Shown: positions 57,053-64,000 of the stretch, piece by piece
Numbering within the stretch: position 1 is the first letter of the stretch
How the letters are laid out: the number at the start of each line of letters is the position of its first letter
NCBI RefSeq assembly: GCF_000384195.1
Contig: NZ_KB913034.1
Coordinates: 783,479-847,478 of the forward strand
DNA: 64,000 nt
Reading direction: 5' to 3'
Origin: Allobaculum stercoricanis DSM 13633
GTDB taxonomy: Bacteria; Bacillota_I; Bacilli_A; Erysipelotrichales; Erysipelotrichaceae
Notes under the pieces: model-generated
The model's input: only the letters and a program-made list of their open reading frames with translations
Database searches by the model: none
Told to the model about the DNA's origin: nothing
Translations under genes and position numbers: made by a program

Positions 57053-57316
57053 ATGACTAACGCACAAAAAGAAGCAATCATCAAAGAATATGCAATTCAC
57101 GAAGGAGATACAGGTTCTCCAGAAGTTCAAGTTGCTATTTTAACAGCTCGTATCAACGAACTGACTGAACACTTCAAAGTTCACAAACACGATTATCATT
57201 CCTACAGAGGTTTGATGAAAATGGTTGGACACAGAAAGAACTTATTATCTTATCTGAAAAACAAAGACCTCGAACGTTACAAATCTTTAATTGCAAGACT
57301 TGGTCTGAGAAAGTAA
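57053..57316 (+). CDS. rpsO: 30S ribosomal protein S15
   Basis: An 87-residue S15 protein with the typical [16 protein letters not shown] segment and the 16S-binding [23 protein letters not shown] precedes the ATG. The 90 bases after hemW contain GGAGACTCC and CCGAGGCTTCG segments that may fold into an S15-sensing leader, as rpsO is often self-regulated. Confidence 0.95.
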   Translation: MTNAQKEAIIKEYAIHEGDTGSPEVQVAILTARINELTEHFKVHKHDYHSYRGLMKMVGHRKNLLSYLKNKDLERYKSLIARLGLRK

Positions 57317-57337
57317 GCATCAGCTTACTTTTTTTTT
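57311..57337 (+). terminator. rpsO terminator
   Basis: AAGTAAGC pairs with GCTTACTT around four bases, followed by a T-run; the stem begins inside the last codons of rpsO. Confidence 0.9.
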
Positions 57338-57498
57338 ACGATTTTTTCGACATGAATGAGAGTTGGTTTCATGGCTATTGCTTGAAAGATAGATTGTTCT
57401 AAGCTAAGGAATGGCAGAATTAAAGATGAATTTTGTGCGTAAAGAAGACAGAATGGGCGGATATTGTCTAAAATGAAATAGACAAGGAGTAAATTTAT

Positions 57499-58644
57499 AT
57501 GAGACAAATGAAACAGCTTAGGACAATTGCGATGGCCTCGATTGTTGCCTCATCATTTATGTTGGGTGGTTGTACGCCAAAAACAACGGTGATCACAAGT
57601 GAAAATGCCCCTAATGAGTTTATCCGTCAAGTCGCAAATGTTACCTCAAATTCAACATCGGAAGAGATGCAATCTATTTTAAACACCATGAATGATGCCA
57701 CGATTGAGTATTACAAATCTGGCTATCAAACAAGTGAACAAACACATGCAGTAGGCTTAACTGTCCAGGATGGACAATTAGCGACAACAGAAAGTGACTT
57801 TAAAAACTATGATGTCCGCTTTGGTGATGAATTAACGTACTATGAGTTATATGAAGAAGAATCGGGCAATGAAGCGAATTATGGTTTGATGTCCTATAAC
57901 AAAGGCGCAATTACAACTGTTTTTTCGCGCCCAGATGGATCGGGACAGTTTGGAAAAGAGAATGGTAAATTTGTCATTCAAACCATCAACAAAGAAGATG
58001 GCGTCCTTCATGATATTAGTGATGATGCGATGCATGAATATATTCAAGAAGCCATTTCTTTTCCGCTACATAATCTCGTGGGTGGCACACTATTAGTGTC
58101 TCCGTTTGAAAAGCCACAAGCTTATACATATAAACTCGAACAAGTTGGATCTGATTTTGTCTGGACCATCTCGATTCATGAACAAGATGTATATAACGAA
58201 ATTCTCAATACAACTTTCAAAGACCTTTATGGATATGATCGCTTAGATATTAAAGGGGATGGATCATTCATTCTTGATGAATTTATCGCTCAAGAAGTAA
58301 CTTATGTACTGACAATGGATGAACAAGGTGTTGTTCAAAAAATTTCAACAACAAATGCTTCTCAAGCGAAAAAAGGAGAGGTAACTAAAGAGATCAAAAG
58401 TACAGATACCGTTTTGCTTACAACGGTTGAAGAAAAATGGTACACATTCTTTAAAGATTTCTTTGCCGCAATTGAATCAGGAACTTTAAAAGAAGAGGAT
58501 GCTTTTGCTTTAAATCAACCTTTTGCTAGTGAGTCATCTGACCAATCTTCCACTCCAGATTCAACACTTGAATCCAAAATGGAAACAGATCAACAATCAA
58601 CAACTGAAAGTCAATCTAATTCTAGCGAACAAAATTCGCAATAA
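57499..58644 (+). CDS. Predicted lipoprotein of unknown function
   Basis: A 381-residue protein with a lipoprotein signal: positive start, hydrophobic stretch and the lipobox L-G-G-C, so Cys25 would be the lipid anchor. The mature part has no motif I know; it looks like a folded domain of about 300 residues with many charged strands. The last 40 residues are a serine-, threonine- and glutamine-rich tail ending S-E-Q-N-S-Q. It is outside the membrane and sits between rpsO and pnp, which are direct neighbours in many bacteria. AAGGAG-like site and own terminator at 58712-58756. Confidence 0.75.
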   Translation: MRQMKQLRTIAMASIVASSFMLGGCTPKTTVITSENAPNEFIRQVANVTSNSTSEEMQSILNTMNDATIEYYKSGYQTSEQTHAVGLTVQDGQLATTESDFKNYDVRFGDELTYYELYEEESGNEANYGLMSYNKGAITTVFSRPDGSGQFGKENGKFVIQTINKEDGVLHDISDDAMHEYIQEAISFPLHNLVGGTLLVSPFEKPQAYTYKLEQVGSDFVWTISIHEQDVYNEILNTTFKDLYGYDRLDIKGDGSFILDEFIAQEVTYVLTMDEQGVVQKISTTNASQAKKGEVTKEIKSTDTVLLTTVEEKWYTFFKDFFAAIESGTLKEEDAFALNQPFASESSDQSSTPDSTLESKMETDQQSTTESQSNSSEQNSQ

Positions 58645-58711
58645 TGCATTTTATCGCCATTGACCATGTTCTTGGTTTGCATGGAGTTTAATTGAATTTT
58701 CAATAACGAAT

Positions 58712-58756
58712 AAATCCGAAATGACAAAATGATTGAGTCATTTCGGATTTGTTTTT
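58712..58756 (+). terminator. Terminator after the lipoprotein gene
   Basis: AAATCCGAAATGAC (58712-58725) pairs perfectly with GTCATTTCGGATTT (58737-58750), followed by GTTTTT. Confidence 0.9.
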
Positions 58757-58929
58757 AGAGGTATTGCATAGGTAGATTTCGAATTAAATCTTTGTAAAAG
58801 TCGATGGAAATAGCGATAAAAAAAAGGAAATTCGTCTAAAAACATAAACAGTTTGGTGGTTGATTGAACTAGTGATATCATGACAAATGGACAAAAATAA
58901 TAAGAATATAAGTGAGGTATAAAGACAAG

Positions 58930-61170
58930 ATGGCAAAACAAGTATTTCATCTTGATTTCTGTGGAAAAAACATCACGGTTGAAACTGGCGAAATTGCAAA
59001 ACAAGCCAATGGTGCAGTTTTAGTCCGTTACGAAGATACAGTAGTTCTTTCAGCAGCAACAGCAAGTGCGCAAGCTAAAGAAGGACTTGACTTCTTTCCA
59101 CTGACAGTAAGTTATGAAGAAAAATTATATTCTGTTGGGAAAATTCCAGGTGGATTCTTACGTCGTGAAGGACGTCCAACAGAACATGCGACTTTGACGG
59201 CACGTATGATTGACCGTCCAATTCGTCCATTATTTGCGGAAGGATTCCGTAACGAAGTACAAGTTGTCAACACCGTATTATCTGTTGACCAAAACGCTTC
59301 CTCTGAAATGGCTGCAATGTTAGGTGCTTCTTTAGCACTTTGCATTTCTGATATTCCATTTGGTGGACCAATCGCTGGTGTGCGTGTTGGTTTAGTAGAT
59401 GGCGAATTCGTCTGCAACCCTGATTTAGAACAAGCAGAACGTTCCACAATCGAATTAACAGTTGCGGGTACTGCTCAAGCTTTAAACATGGTTGAAGCAG
59501 GGGCAAATGAAGTCGATGAAGACACAATGCTTGAAGCATTGATGTTTGGTCACGAAAAAATTAAAGAACTTTGTGCATTCCAAAACGAAGTCATTGCCGC
59601 TTGCGGTAAAGAAAAACGCGAAGTTACTTTATATGCACCAGATCCTGAACTCGAGGCAGCAGTTCGTGAAAAATATGAAGCAGATATTCGTGCAGCAGTT
59701 TCTATCGTTAAAAAACTTGAACGTTATGAAGCGATCGATAAATTAGTTGATGCTGCAAAAGAAGAATATGCTGCAAAAGAATATGCAAGCGAAAAAGAAA
59801 AAGCAGAAGCAGTCAAACAAGCAGGCGCTATTTGCCGTTCTATTGAAGCGGATGAAGTACGTCGCTTAATCATTGAAGATAAAGTGCGTCCAGATGGTCG
59901 TGCGATTGATGAAATCCGTCCATTGGATTCACAAGTTGATTTATTACCACGTGTTCACGGTTCTGCAATGTTTACTCGTGGAGAAACGCAAGTTATCTCA
60001 ACAACAACTTTAGGTGCGCTTAATGAAAACCAAATCATCGATGACGTAACTGAAGTAGGAAATAAACGCTTTATGCACCATTACAACTTCCCACCATACT
60101 CTGTAGGTGAAGTTGGACGTATGGGTAACCCAGGACGTCGTGAAATTGGGCATGGTGCTTTAGGTGAACGTGCATTATCTAAAGTATTACCAAGCGAAGA
60201 AGAATTCCCATATGCAATCCGTACAGTAGCGGAAGTTACTGAATCCAACGGTTCTTCTTCCCAAGCTTCTATTTGTGCGGGCACAATGTCTTTAATGGCA
60301 GCTGGTGTTCCAATCAAAGCACCAGTAGCTGGTGTAGCAATGGGTCTGATCATGGATGAAGAAACAGGAAAATATACTGTATTAACTGACATCCAAGGTA
60401 TGGAAGACCACTTTGGGGATATGGACTTCAAAGTAGCAGGTACTGAAAAAGGTATTACGGCTTTACAGATGGATATCAAAGTAAAAGGAATTACTCGTGA
60501 TATCTTCAAAGAAGCATTAGCGCAAGCACATGGTGCTCGTCAACAAATCTTGGCAAACATGATGAGCGCAATTGATCATCCACGTGAAGACCTCTCTCCA
60601 TATGCGCCAAAAACATCAATTATCAAAATCAACCCAGACAAGATTAAAGATGTTATTGGACCAGGTGGTAAAAACATCAATAAGATCATTGCTGAATGCG
60701 ATAATGTTAAAATCGATATCGATGATGACGGAACAGTTGTTATTTACCATATGGATCGCGCAGCAATCAACAAAGCGCTCGAACAGATCAATGACATTTG
60801 CCGTGAAGCAAAAGTTGGAGATGTATACGAAGCTAAAGTTGTGCGCATCGAAAGCTACGGTGCATTCGTTAACTTATTCGGTAAAACAGATGGCTTATTA
60901 CACGTATCCAATATCAGCTGGAACCACGTGGCAAAAGTTGAAGATGTATTAAAACTTGGCGATTTAATCGATGTCAAAGTTATTGAAATCGAAAATGGTA
61001 AAGTCAATGTTTCTGCAAAAGCACTGTTACCAAAACCAGCTGGCTATAAAGAACCAGAAAGAAACCGTGCACCACGCAAAGACAATCGTCGCCCAAATGG
61101 TCCACGTCGCTTCGATCACCACAAAGCAGATGAAGCACCAAGACCAGAAGAACCAAAAGAAGCTGAATAA
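58930..61170 (+). CDS. pnp: Polyribonucleotide nucleotidyltransferase
   Basis: A 746-residue PNPase that degrades RNA from the 3' end with phosphate. Two RNase PH domains are separated by an all-helical domain, then a KH domain ([13 protein letters not shown]) and an S1 domain ([12 protein letters not shown]). The second RNase PH domain has the catalytic [10 protein letters not shown]. The C-terminus is a basic, proline-rich tail. I take the ATG at 58930; a GTG six codons earlier overlaps the ribosome site. Confidence 0.95.
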   Translation: MAKQVFHLDFCGKNITVETGEIAKQANGAVLVRYEDTVVLSAATASAQAKEGLDFFPLTVSYEEKLYSVGKIPGGFLRREGRPTEHATLTARMIDRPIRPLFAEGFRNEVQVVNTVLSVDQNASSEMAAMLGASLALCISDIPFGGPIAGVRVGLVDGEFVCNPDLEQAERSTIELTVAGTAQALNMVEAGANEVDEDTMLEALMFGHEKIKELCAFQNEVIAACGKEKREVTLYAPDPELEAAVREKYEADIRAAVSIVKKLERYEAIDKLVDAAKEEYAAKEYASEKEKAEAVKQAGAICRSIEADEVRRLIIEDKVRPDGRAIDEIRPLDSQVDLLPRVHGSAMFTRGETQVISTTTLGALNENQIIDDVTEVGNKRFMHHYNFPPYSVGEVGRMGNPGRREIGHGALGERALSKVLPSEEEFPYAIRTVAEVTESNGSSSQASICAGTMSLMAAGVPIKAPVAGVAMGLIMDEETGKYTVLTDIQGMEDHFGDMDFKVAGTEKGITALQMDIKVKGITRDIFKEALAQAHGARQQILANMMSAIDHPREDLSPYAPKTSIIKINPDKIKDVIGPGGKNINKIIAECDNVKIDIDDDGTVVIYHMDRAAINKALEQINDICREAKVGDVYEAKVVRIESYGAFVNLFGKTDGLLHVSNISWNHVAKVEDVLKLGDLIDVKVIEIENGKVNVSAKALLPKPAGYKEPERNRAPRKDNRRPNGPRRFDHHKADEAPRPEEPKEAE

Positions 61171-61210
61171 TCCCATTCATTTTCTTTGGATTTTGAATTC
61201 AATACGAGTC

Positions 61211-61246
61211 AAAAATGCCGGAAGCCATATAACTTCCGGTATTTTT
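61211..61246 (+). terminator. pnp terminator
   Basis: AAAAATGCCGGAAG pairs with CTTCCGGTATTTTT around eight bases; the T-run follows directly. Confidence 0.9.
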
Positions 61247-61372
61247 CGATTATGGATATTGTTCATATATAGAATTTCGTAAATTTGAGCGAGAATTGAA
61301 TAGAAATGAACAACTATTTCGAATATCATCTTTCTTGCTTTATAATGAAATTTAAAGGACAGGGTAATAAAC

Positions 61373-62761
61373 ATGAATTATAGAACTTTAGTTGAAGATT
61401 ATTTTGAAAATTTTAAAAAAGATTTAGCAGACATTGTTGCGATTGAATCAACTCGCGATGTAGAACATGCCGGACCAGGTGCTCCTTTCGGACCAAAAGT
61501 TAGAGAAGTATTAGAACTGATGCTCGAAAAAGCAAATAGAGATGGTTTTAATACGAAAAACTATGATGGGTACGCTGGTTTAATTACTTATGGTGAAGGT
61601 GAAGAGAGCGTTGGAGTTCTTGGTCACTTAGATATCGTTCCATTAGGTGAAGGGTGGCATCACGATCCTTTAATCATGAGTGAAGACAGTGGCTATTTAT
61701 TTGGCCGTGGTGTTTTAGATGATAAAGGACCATTTTTAGCTAGTTACTATGCTTTAAAAATGTTAAAAGACTTGAACGTGCCATTAAAACGTAAAGTCAT
61801 GTTAATTGCAGGAACAGATGAAGAAAGTGGCATGGGTGGAATTGCGGAATATGTTAAAACAGGTCCAATTCCAACAATGGGCTTTACTCCAGATGCTGAT
61901 TTCCCAGTTGTTTATGGTGAAAAAGGAAACTTACACATCGCTTTAGATAGTGATCAAGATACAATTATCGAATCTTTTAGTGCTGGAACACGTGTCAATA
62001 TCGTAATCGAAAAAGCAACTGCAACACTGAATACAGATCAGTTTGATGAAAACTTATTTAACTTCTTCTTGAACACAAATGATGTAACTGGTCATGGTGA
62101 AGTTAAAGATGGAAAAGTTGTTTTAGAAGTGATCGGTAAAGCAGCTCACGCTTCTACTCCATATTTAGGAAAAAACGCAGCACTGATTTTATTCAATTAC
62201 ATCGGACAAGCTTACAACGATCAATTATCTAAAGAACTTTATTCTTTATTATGGGACTGGAAAGGTACTCCAGAAGCAATTGACGTGAATGGCGTTTACA
62301 TGGGCTTTTTAACAATGAACACTGGCTTAGTCAGCATTGAAAATGGTCATACTCACGTATTAGTCGATATCCGTTATCCAAACGATACAAATGTTGAAAC
62401 AATTTCTAAAGGTTTCGAACAAGCATGCCTTGCACTCGACAACAGAATTACACACAGCGTTGCTTATGCAGGTGATCCTTTATTCGTTGATCCAAATTCT
62501 GATTTAGTTCAAAACTTAATGGCAGCTTATCGCAAATATTCTGGTGACACATTCCGTCCAGCAATCACACTTGGTGGTGGGACTTATGCCAAAATGTTTG
62601 ATAACTTCGTTGCCTTTGGTCCAGAAAAACCTTGGATTCGTGCACCTAAAGATTTAATCATCGGTGGAATCCACGATAAAGATGAAGGTGTTGAAATCGA
62701 ATCATTAAAAGAAGCAATTGCGATTTATGCGGATGCAATTGAACGGTTAGCTAACCAATGA
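61373..62761 (+). CDS. pepV: Dipeptidase PepV
   Basis: A 462-residue M20 metallopeptidase that splits dipeptides in the cytoplasm. Metal ligands are visible in G-H-L-D-I-V-P, the bridging aspartate in D-D-K-G-P and the catalytic D-E-E-S-G-M-G; the lid domain lies between about residues 190 and 320 and the final histidine is in G-G-I-H-D-K-D-E-G. Length and the lid fit PepV/Sapep. It overlaps trmB by four bases (ATGA). Confidence 0.93.
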   Translation: MNYRTLVEDYFENFKKDLADIVAIESTRDVEHAGPGAPFGPKVREVLELMLEKANRDGFNTKNYDGYAGLITYGEGEESVGVLGHLDIVPLGEGWHHDPLIMSEDSGYLFGRGVLDDKGPFLASYYALKMLKDLNVPLKRKVMLIAGTDEESGMGGIAEYVKTGPIPTMGFTPDADFPVVYGEKGNLHIALDSDQDTIIESFSAGTRVNIVIEKATATLNTDQFDENLFNFFLNTNDVTGHGEVKDGKVVLEVIGKAAHASTPYLGKNAALILFNYIGQAYNDQLSKELYSLLWDWKGTPEAIDVNGVYMGFLTMNTGLVSIENGHTHVLVDIRYPNDTNVETISKGFEQACLALDNRITHSVAYAGDPLFVDPNSDLVQNLMAAYRKYSGDTFRPAITLGGGTYAKMFDNFVAFGPEKPWIRAPKDLIIGGIHDKDEGVEIESLKEAIAIYADAIERLANQ

Positions 62762-63396
62762 GAATGCGTCGAATCCCATGGGCAGCTGAATATTTAACAA
62801 CGAGCCCATCCCGTATCCAAATCGATCAATCGTGGACAACAATTTGGCAAAAACAAGAGGATCAAAAACTTCATCTTGAAATTGGCTGTGGTAAAGGTGG
62901 TTATTCTGCAGCTATGGCACAGTTATATCCTCATGATTTATTCATCGCAGTAGAAAAAAACGAAAGTGCAGCAGGTCTTGCAGCAAGAAAGTTTGACGAA
63001 GCGCATTTAGATAACTTGCGTTTAATCTATGGCGATGGTGCCGATTTAGATTTGTGCTTTAAAAGCGGAGAAGTGGATGTTTTACATCTCAACTTCTCTG
63101 ATCCATGGCCTAAAAAGCGTAATGCGAAACGTCGTTTAACGGCACCTTCATTTTTAAAACAATACAAAACGCTTTTAAGTGAAGAGGGTCAGATTATCAT
63201 GAAAACTGATAACAGCTCTTTATTTGAATATTCGATTCTAGAATTTTTGAATGCTGGATTTTTCTTAGAAGACATTAGTGTCGACTTCCGTCGTGAAGAA
63301 CATCCAGAAGATCCACTCACTGAATATGAAGCAAAATTTGTAGAAAACGGCCAACCTATTTATCGATGCATTTGGCGCAAACATCCTGTGCAATAA
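62758..63396 (+). CDS. trmB: tRNA (guanine-N7-)-methyltransferase
   Basis: A 212-residue SAM enzyme that methylates G46 of tRNA. Motif I is E-I-G-C-G-K-G-G-Y, and the family hallmark S-D-P-W-P-K-K-R-N-A-K-R-R-L is present together with M-K-T-D-N. The ATG overlaps the pepV stop, so the two are translated as a pair. A thioredoxin-like gene follows after 88 bases, similar to the trmB-ytpP order in Bacillus. Confidence 0.94.
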   Translation: MRMRRIPWAAEYLTTSPSRIQIDQSWTTIWQKQEDQKLHLEIGCGKGGYSAAMAQLYPHDLFIAVEKNESAAGLAARKFDEAHLDNLRLIYGDGADLDLCFKSGEVDVLHLNFSDPWPKKRNAKRRLTAPSFLKQYKTLLSEEGQIIMKTDNSSLFEYSILEFLNAGFFLEDISVDFRREEHPEDPLTEYEAKFVENGQPIYRCIWRKHPVQ

Positions 63397-63484
63397 AGTG
63401 TTAAAAAGATTGATACGGTATAAAATTTAAAAAATCGTTCAATTCACTATTTGAACTAATAAGATCAATAGAAAGATAACAAAC

Positions 63485-63808
63485 ATGAAACAAGCTCACA
63501 CTATTGAAGAAGTAAAGGCTTTAAAAGATTCTACTCGACCAGTCGTTTTCTTATGGTCAGCAGCATGGTGCCCAGATTGTGTTTATCTTGTACCATTCTT
63601 AGATCGAATCGAGGCAGATAATCCTGAATTTGATTTCTATAAACTTGATCGTGATGAACTCTTAGATGAAGCAATCGACCAGGATATTCTGGGCATTCCT
63701 TCTTTTACCGTTTATAAAGCCGGAAATGAACTCGGACGCTTTGTGTCAAAGCTCCGTAAAACCCCACAGGAAATTCAGGGTTTTTTAAACTCTGTCAAGG
63801 AGGCTTAA
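63485..63808 (+). CDS. Thioredoxin family protein (YtpP-like)
   Basis: A 107-residue thioredoxin-fold protein with the active site W-C-P-D-C (Cys28 and Cys31), G-I-P-S-F-T with the cis-proline, and no signal peptide, so it is cytoplasmic. The WCPDC centre is common in YtpP-like proteins. It is likely expressed with the gene that starts four bases downstream. Confidence 0.85.
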   Translation: MKQAHTIEEVKALKDSTRPVVFLWSAAWCPDCVYLVPFLDRIEADNPEFDFYKLDRDELLDEAIDQDILGIPSFTVYKAGNELGRFVSKLRKTPQEIQGFLNSVKEA

Positions 63809-63811
63809 GTA

Positions 63812-64000
63812 ATGGGATTTAAAGATGTAATGAAATCATTTTTATACGAAACAGTTGAAGATGATGAATTAGAAGAAGAGGAAGAAGTCAGCACACCTGA
63901 TAGAACTTTACCTAACTTCTTAAAACGCCATACACCAACACAAGAAACATCACAACCTACTTCTCAAACACCTACAGAAACTGTTCAACCTGAACAACTT
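63812..64000 (+). CDS. Acidic protein of unknown function (N-terminal part)
   Basis: The window ends inside this gene after 63 codons. AAGGAGG precedes the ATG. The visible part starts M-G-F-K-D-V-M-K-S-F-L, then an acidic run (D-D-E-L-E-E-E-E-E) and a threonine-, proline- and glutamine-rich stretch. A short amphipathic start followed by an acidic linker is reminiscent of SepF-like proteins, but this part is not enough to decide. Confidence 0.65.
   Translation, partial: MGFKDVMKSFLYETVEDDELEEEEEVSTPDRTLPNFLKRHTPTQETSQPTSQTPTETVQPEQL

Overview
The window is a Firmicutes chromosome of low G+C content, most probably a member of the Erysipelotrichia. That placement comes from reading the 16S sequence and the gene families (IreB, HolA, MltG, TrmB, PepV, DUF4317). 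The genus is not resolved. A resistance element of clearly higher G+C is inserted between the rRNA operon and a lone tRNA-Leu gene.

Layout. 1-12.1 kb holds single housekeeping genes: end of a YjjG-type HAD phosphatase, DUF4317, ogt, cls, fumC, pulA, UPF0145, an IMPDH, a macro-domain protein and a histidine phosphatase. 12.6-17.7 kb is a complete 16S-23S-5S operon with a strong promoter, boxA and long processing stems, and no tRNA in the spacer. 17.8-20.1 kb is an AT-rich strip with one intact ribbon-helix-helix-like gene, two or three very short membrane peptides and several broken reading frames. 20.15-33.5 kb is the foreign element: tet(W) with its attenuator leader, a methyltransferase, a sigma-like/helix-turn-helix pair, a class C-like group II intron placed just after a terminator hairpin, an IS110-family transposase, then mobC, relaxase, Cys-rich VLP protein, RepA_N, DnaC-like ATPase and a broken large serine recombinase. 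tRNA-Leu(CAA) follows at 33.8 kb.

34.2-64 kb is host chromosome: a DUF3267 protein, about 1.9 kb without a recognisable gene, an orphan XRE regulator, mnmA-recD2, T-box-alaS, an intact IS66-family element with perfect 21-bp inverted repeats and an 8-bp target duplication, ireB-ruvX-DUF1292-mltG, greA, holA, a second IS110-family element, divergent rpsT and fmt-lepA-hemW, rpsO, a lipoprotein, pnp, and pepV-trmB-thioredoxin.

How it works together. The foreign element keeps its DNA-processing genes (relaxase, MobC, RepA, DnaC) and resistance gene. Its recombinase reads as a fusion of the first codons of a TnpW-like gene to the C-terminal half of a TnpX-like serine recombinase, so the catalytic domain is gone. 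The group II intron protein is split by an in-frame TGA. The element therefore looks stranded, spreading only if helped. The best candidates for something undescribed are the structured segments beside the two IS110-family transposases (possible bridge RNAs), the repeat cluster at 26.10-26.26 kb, and the short membrane peptides at 17.99-18.48 kb.
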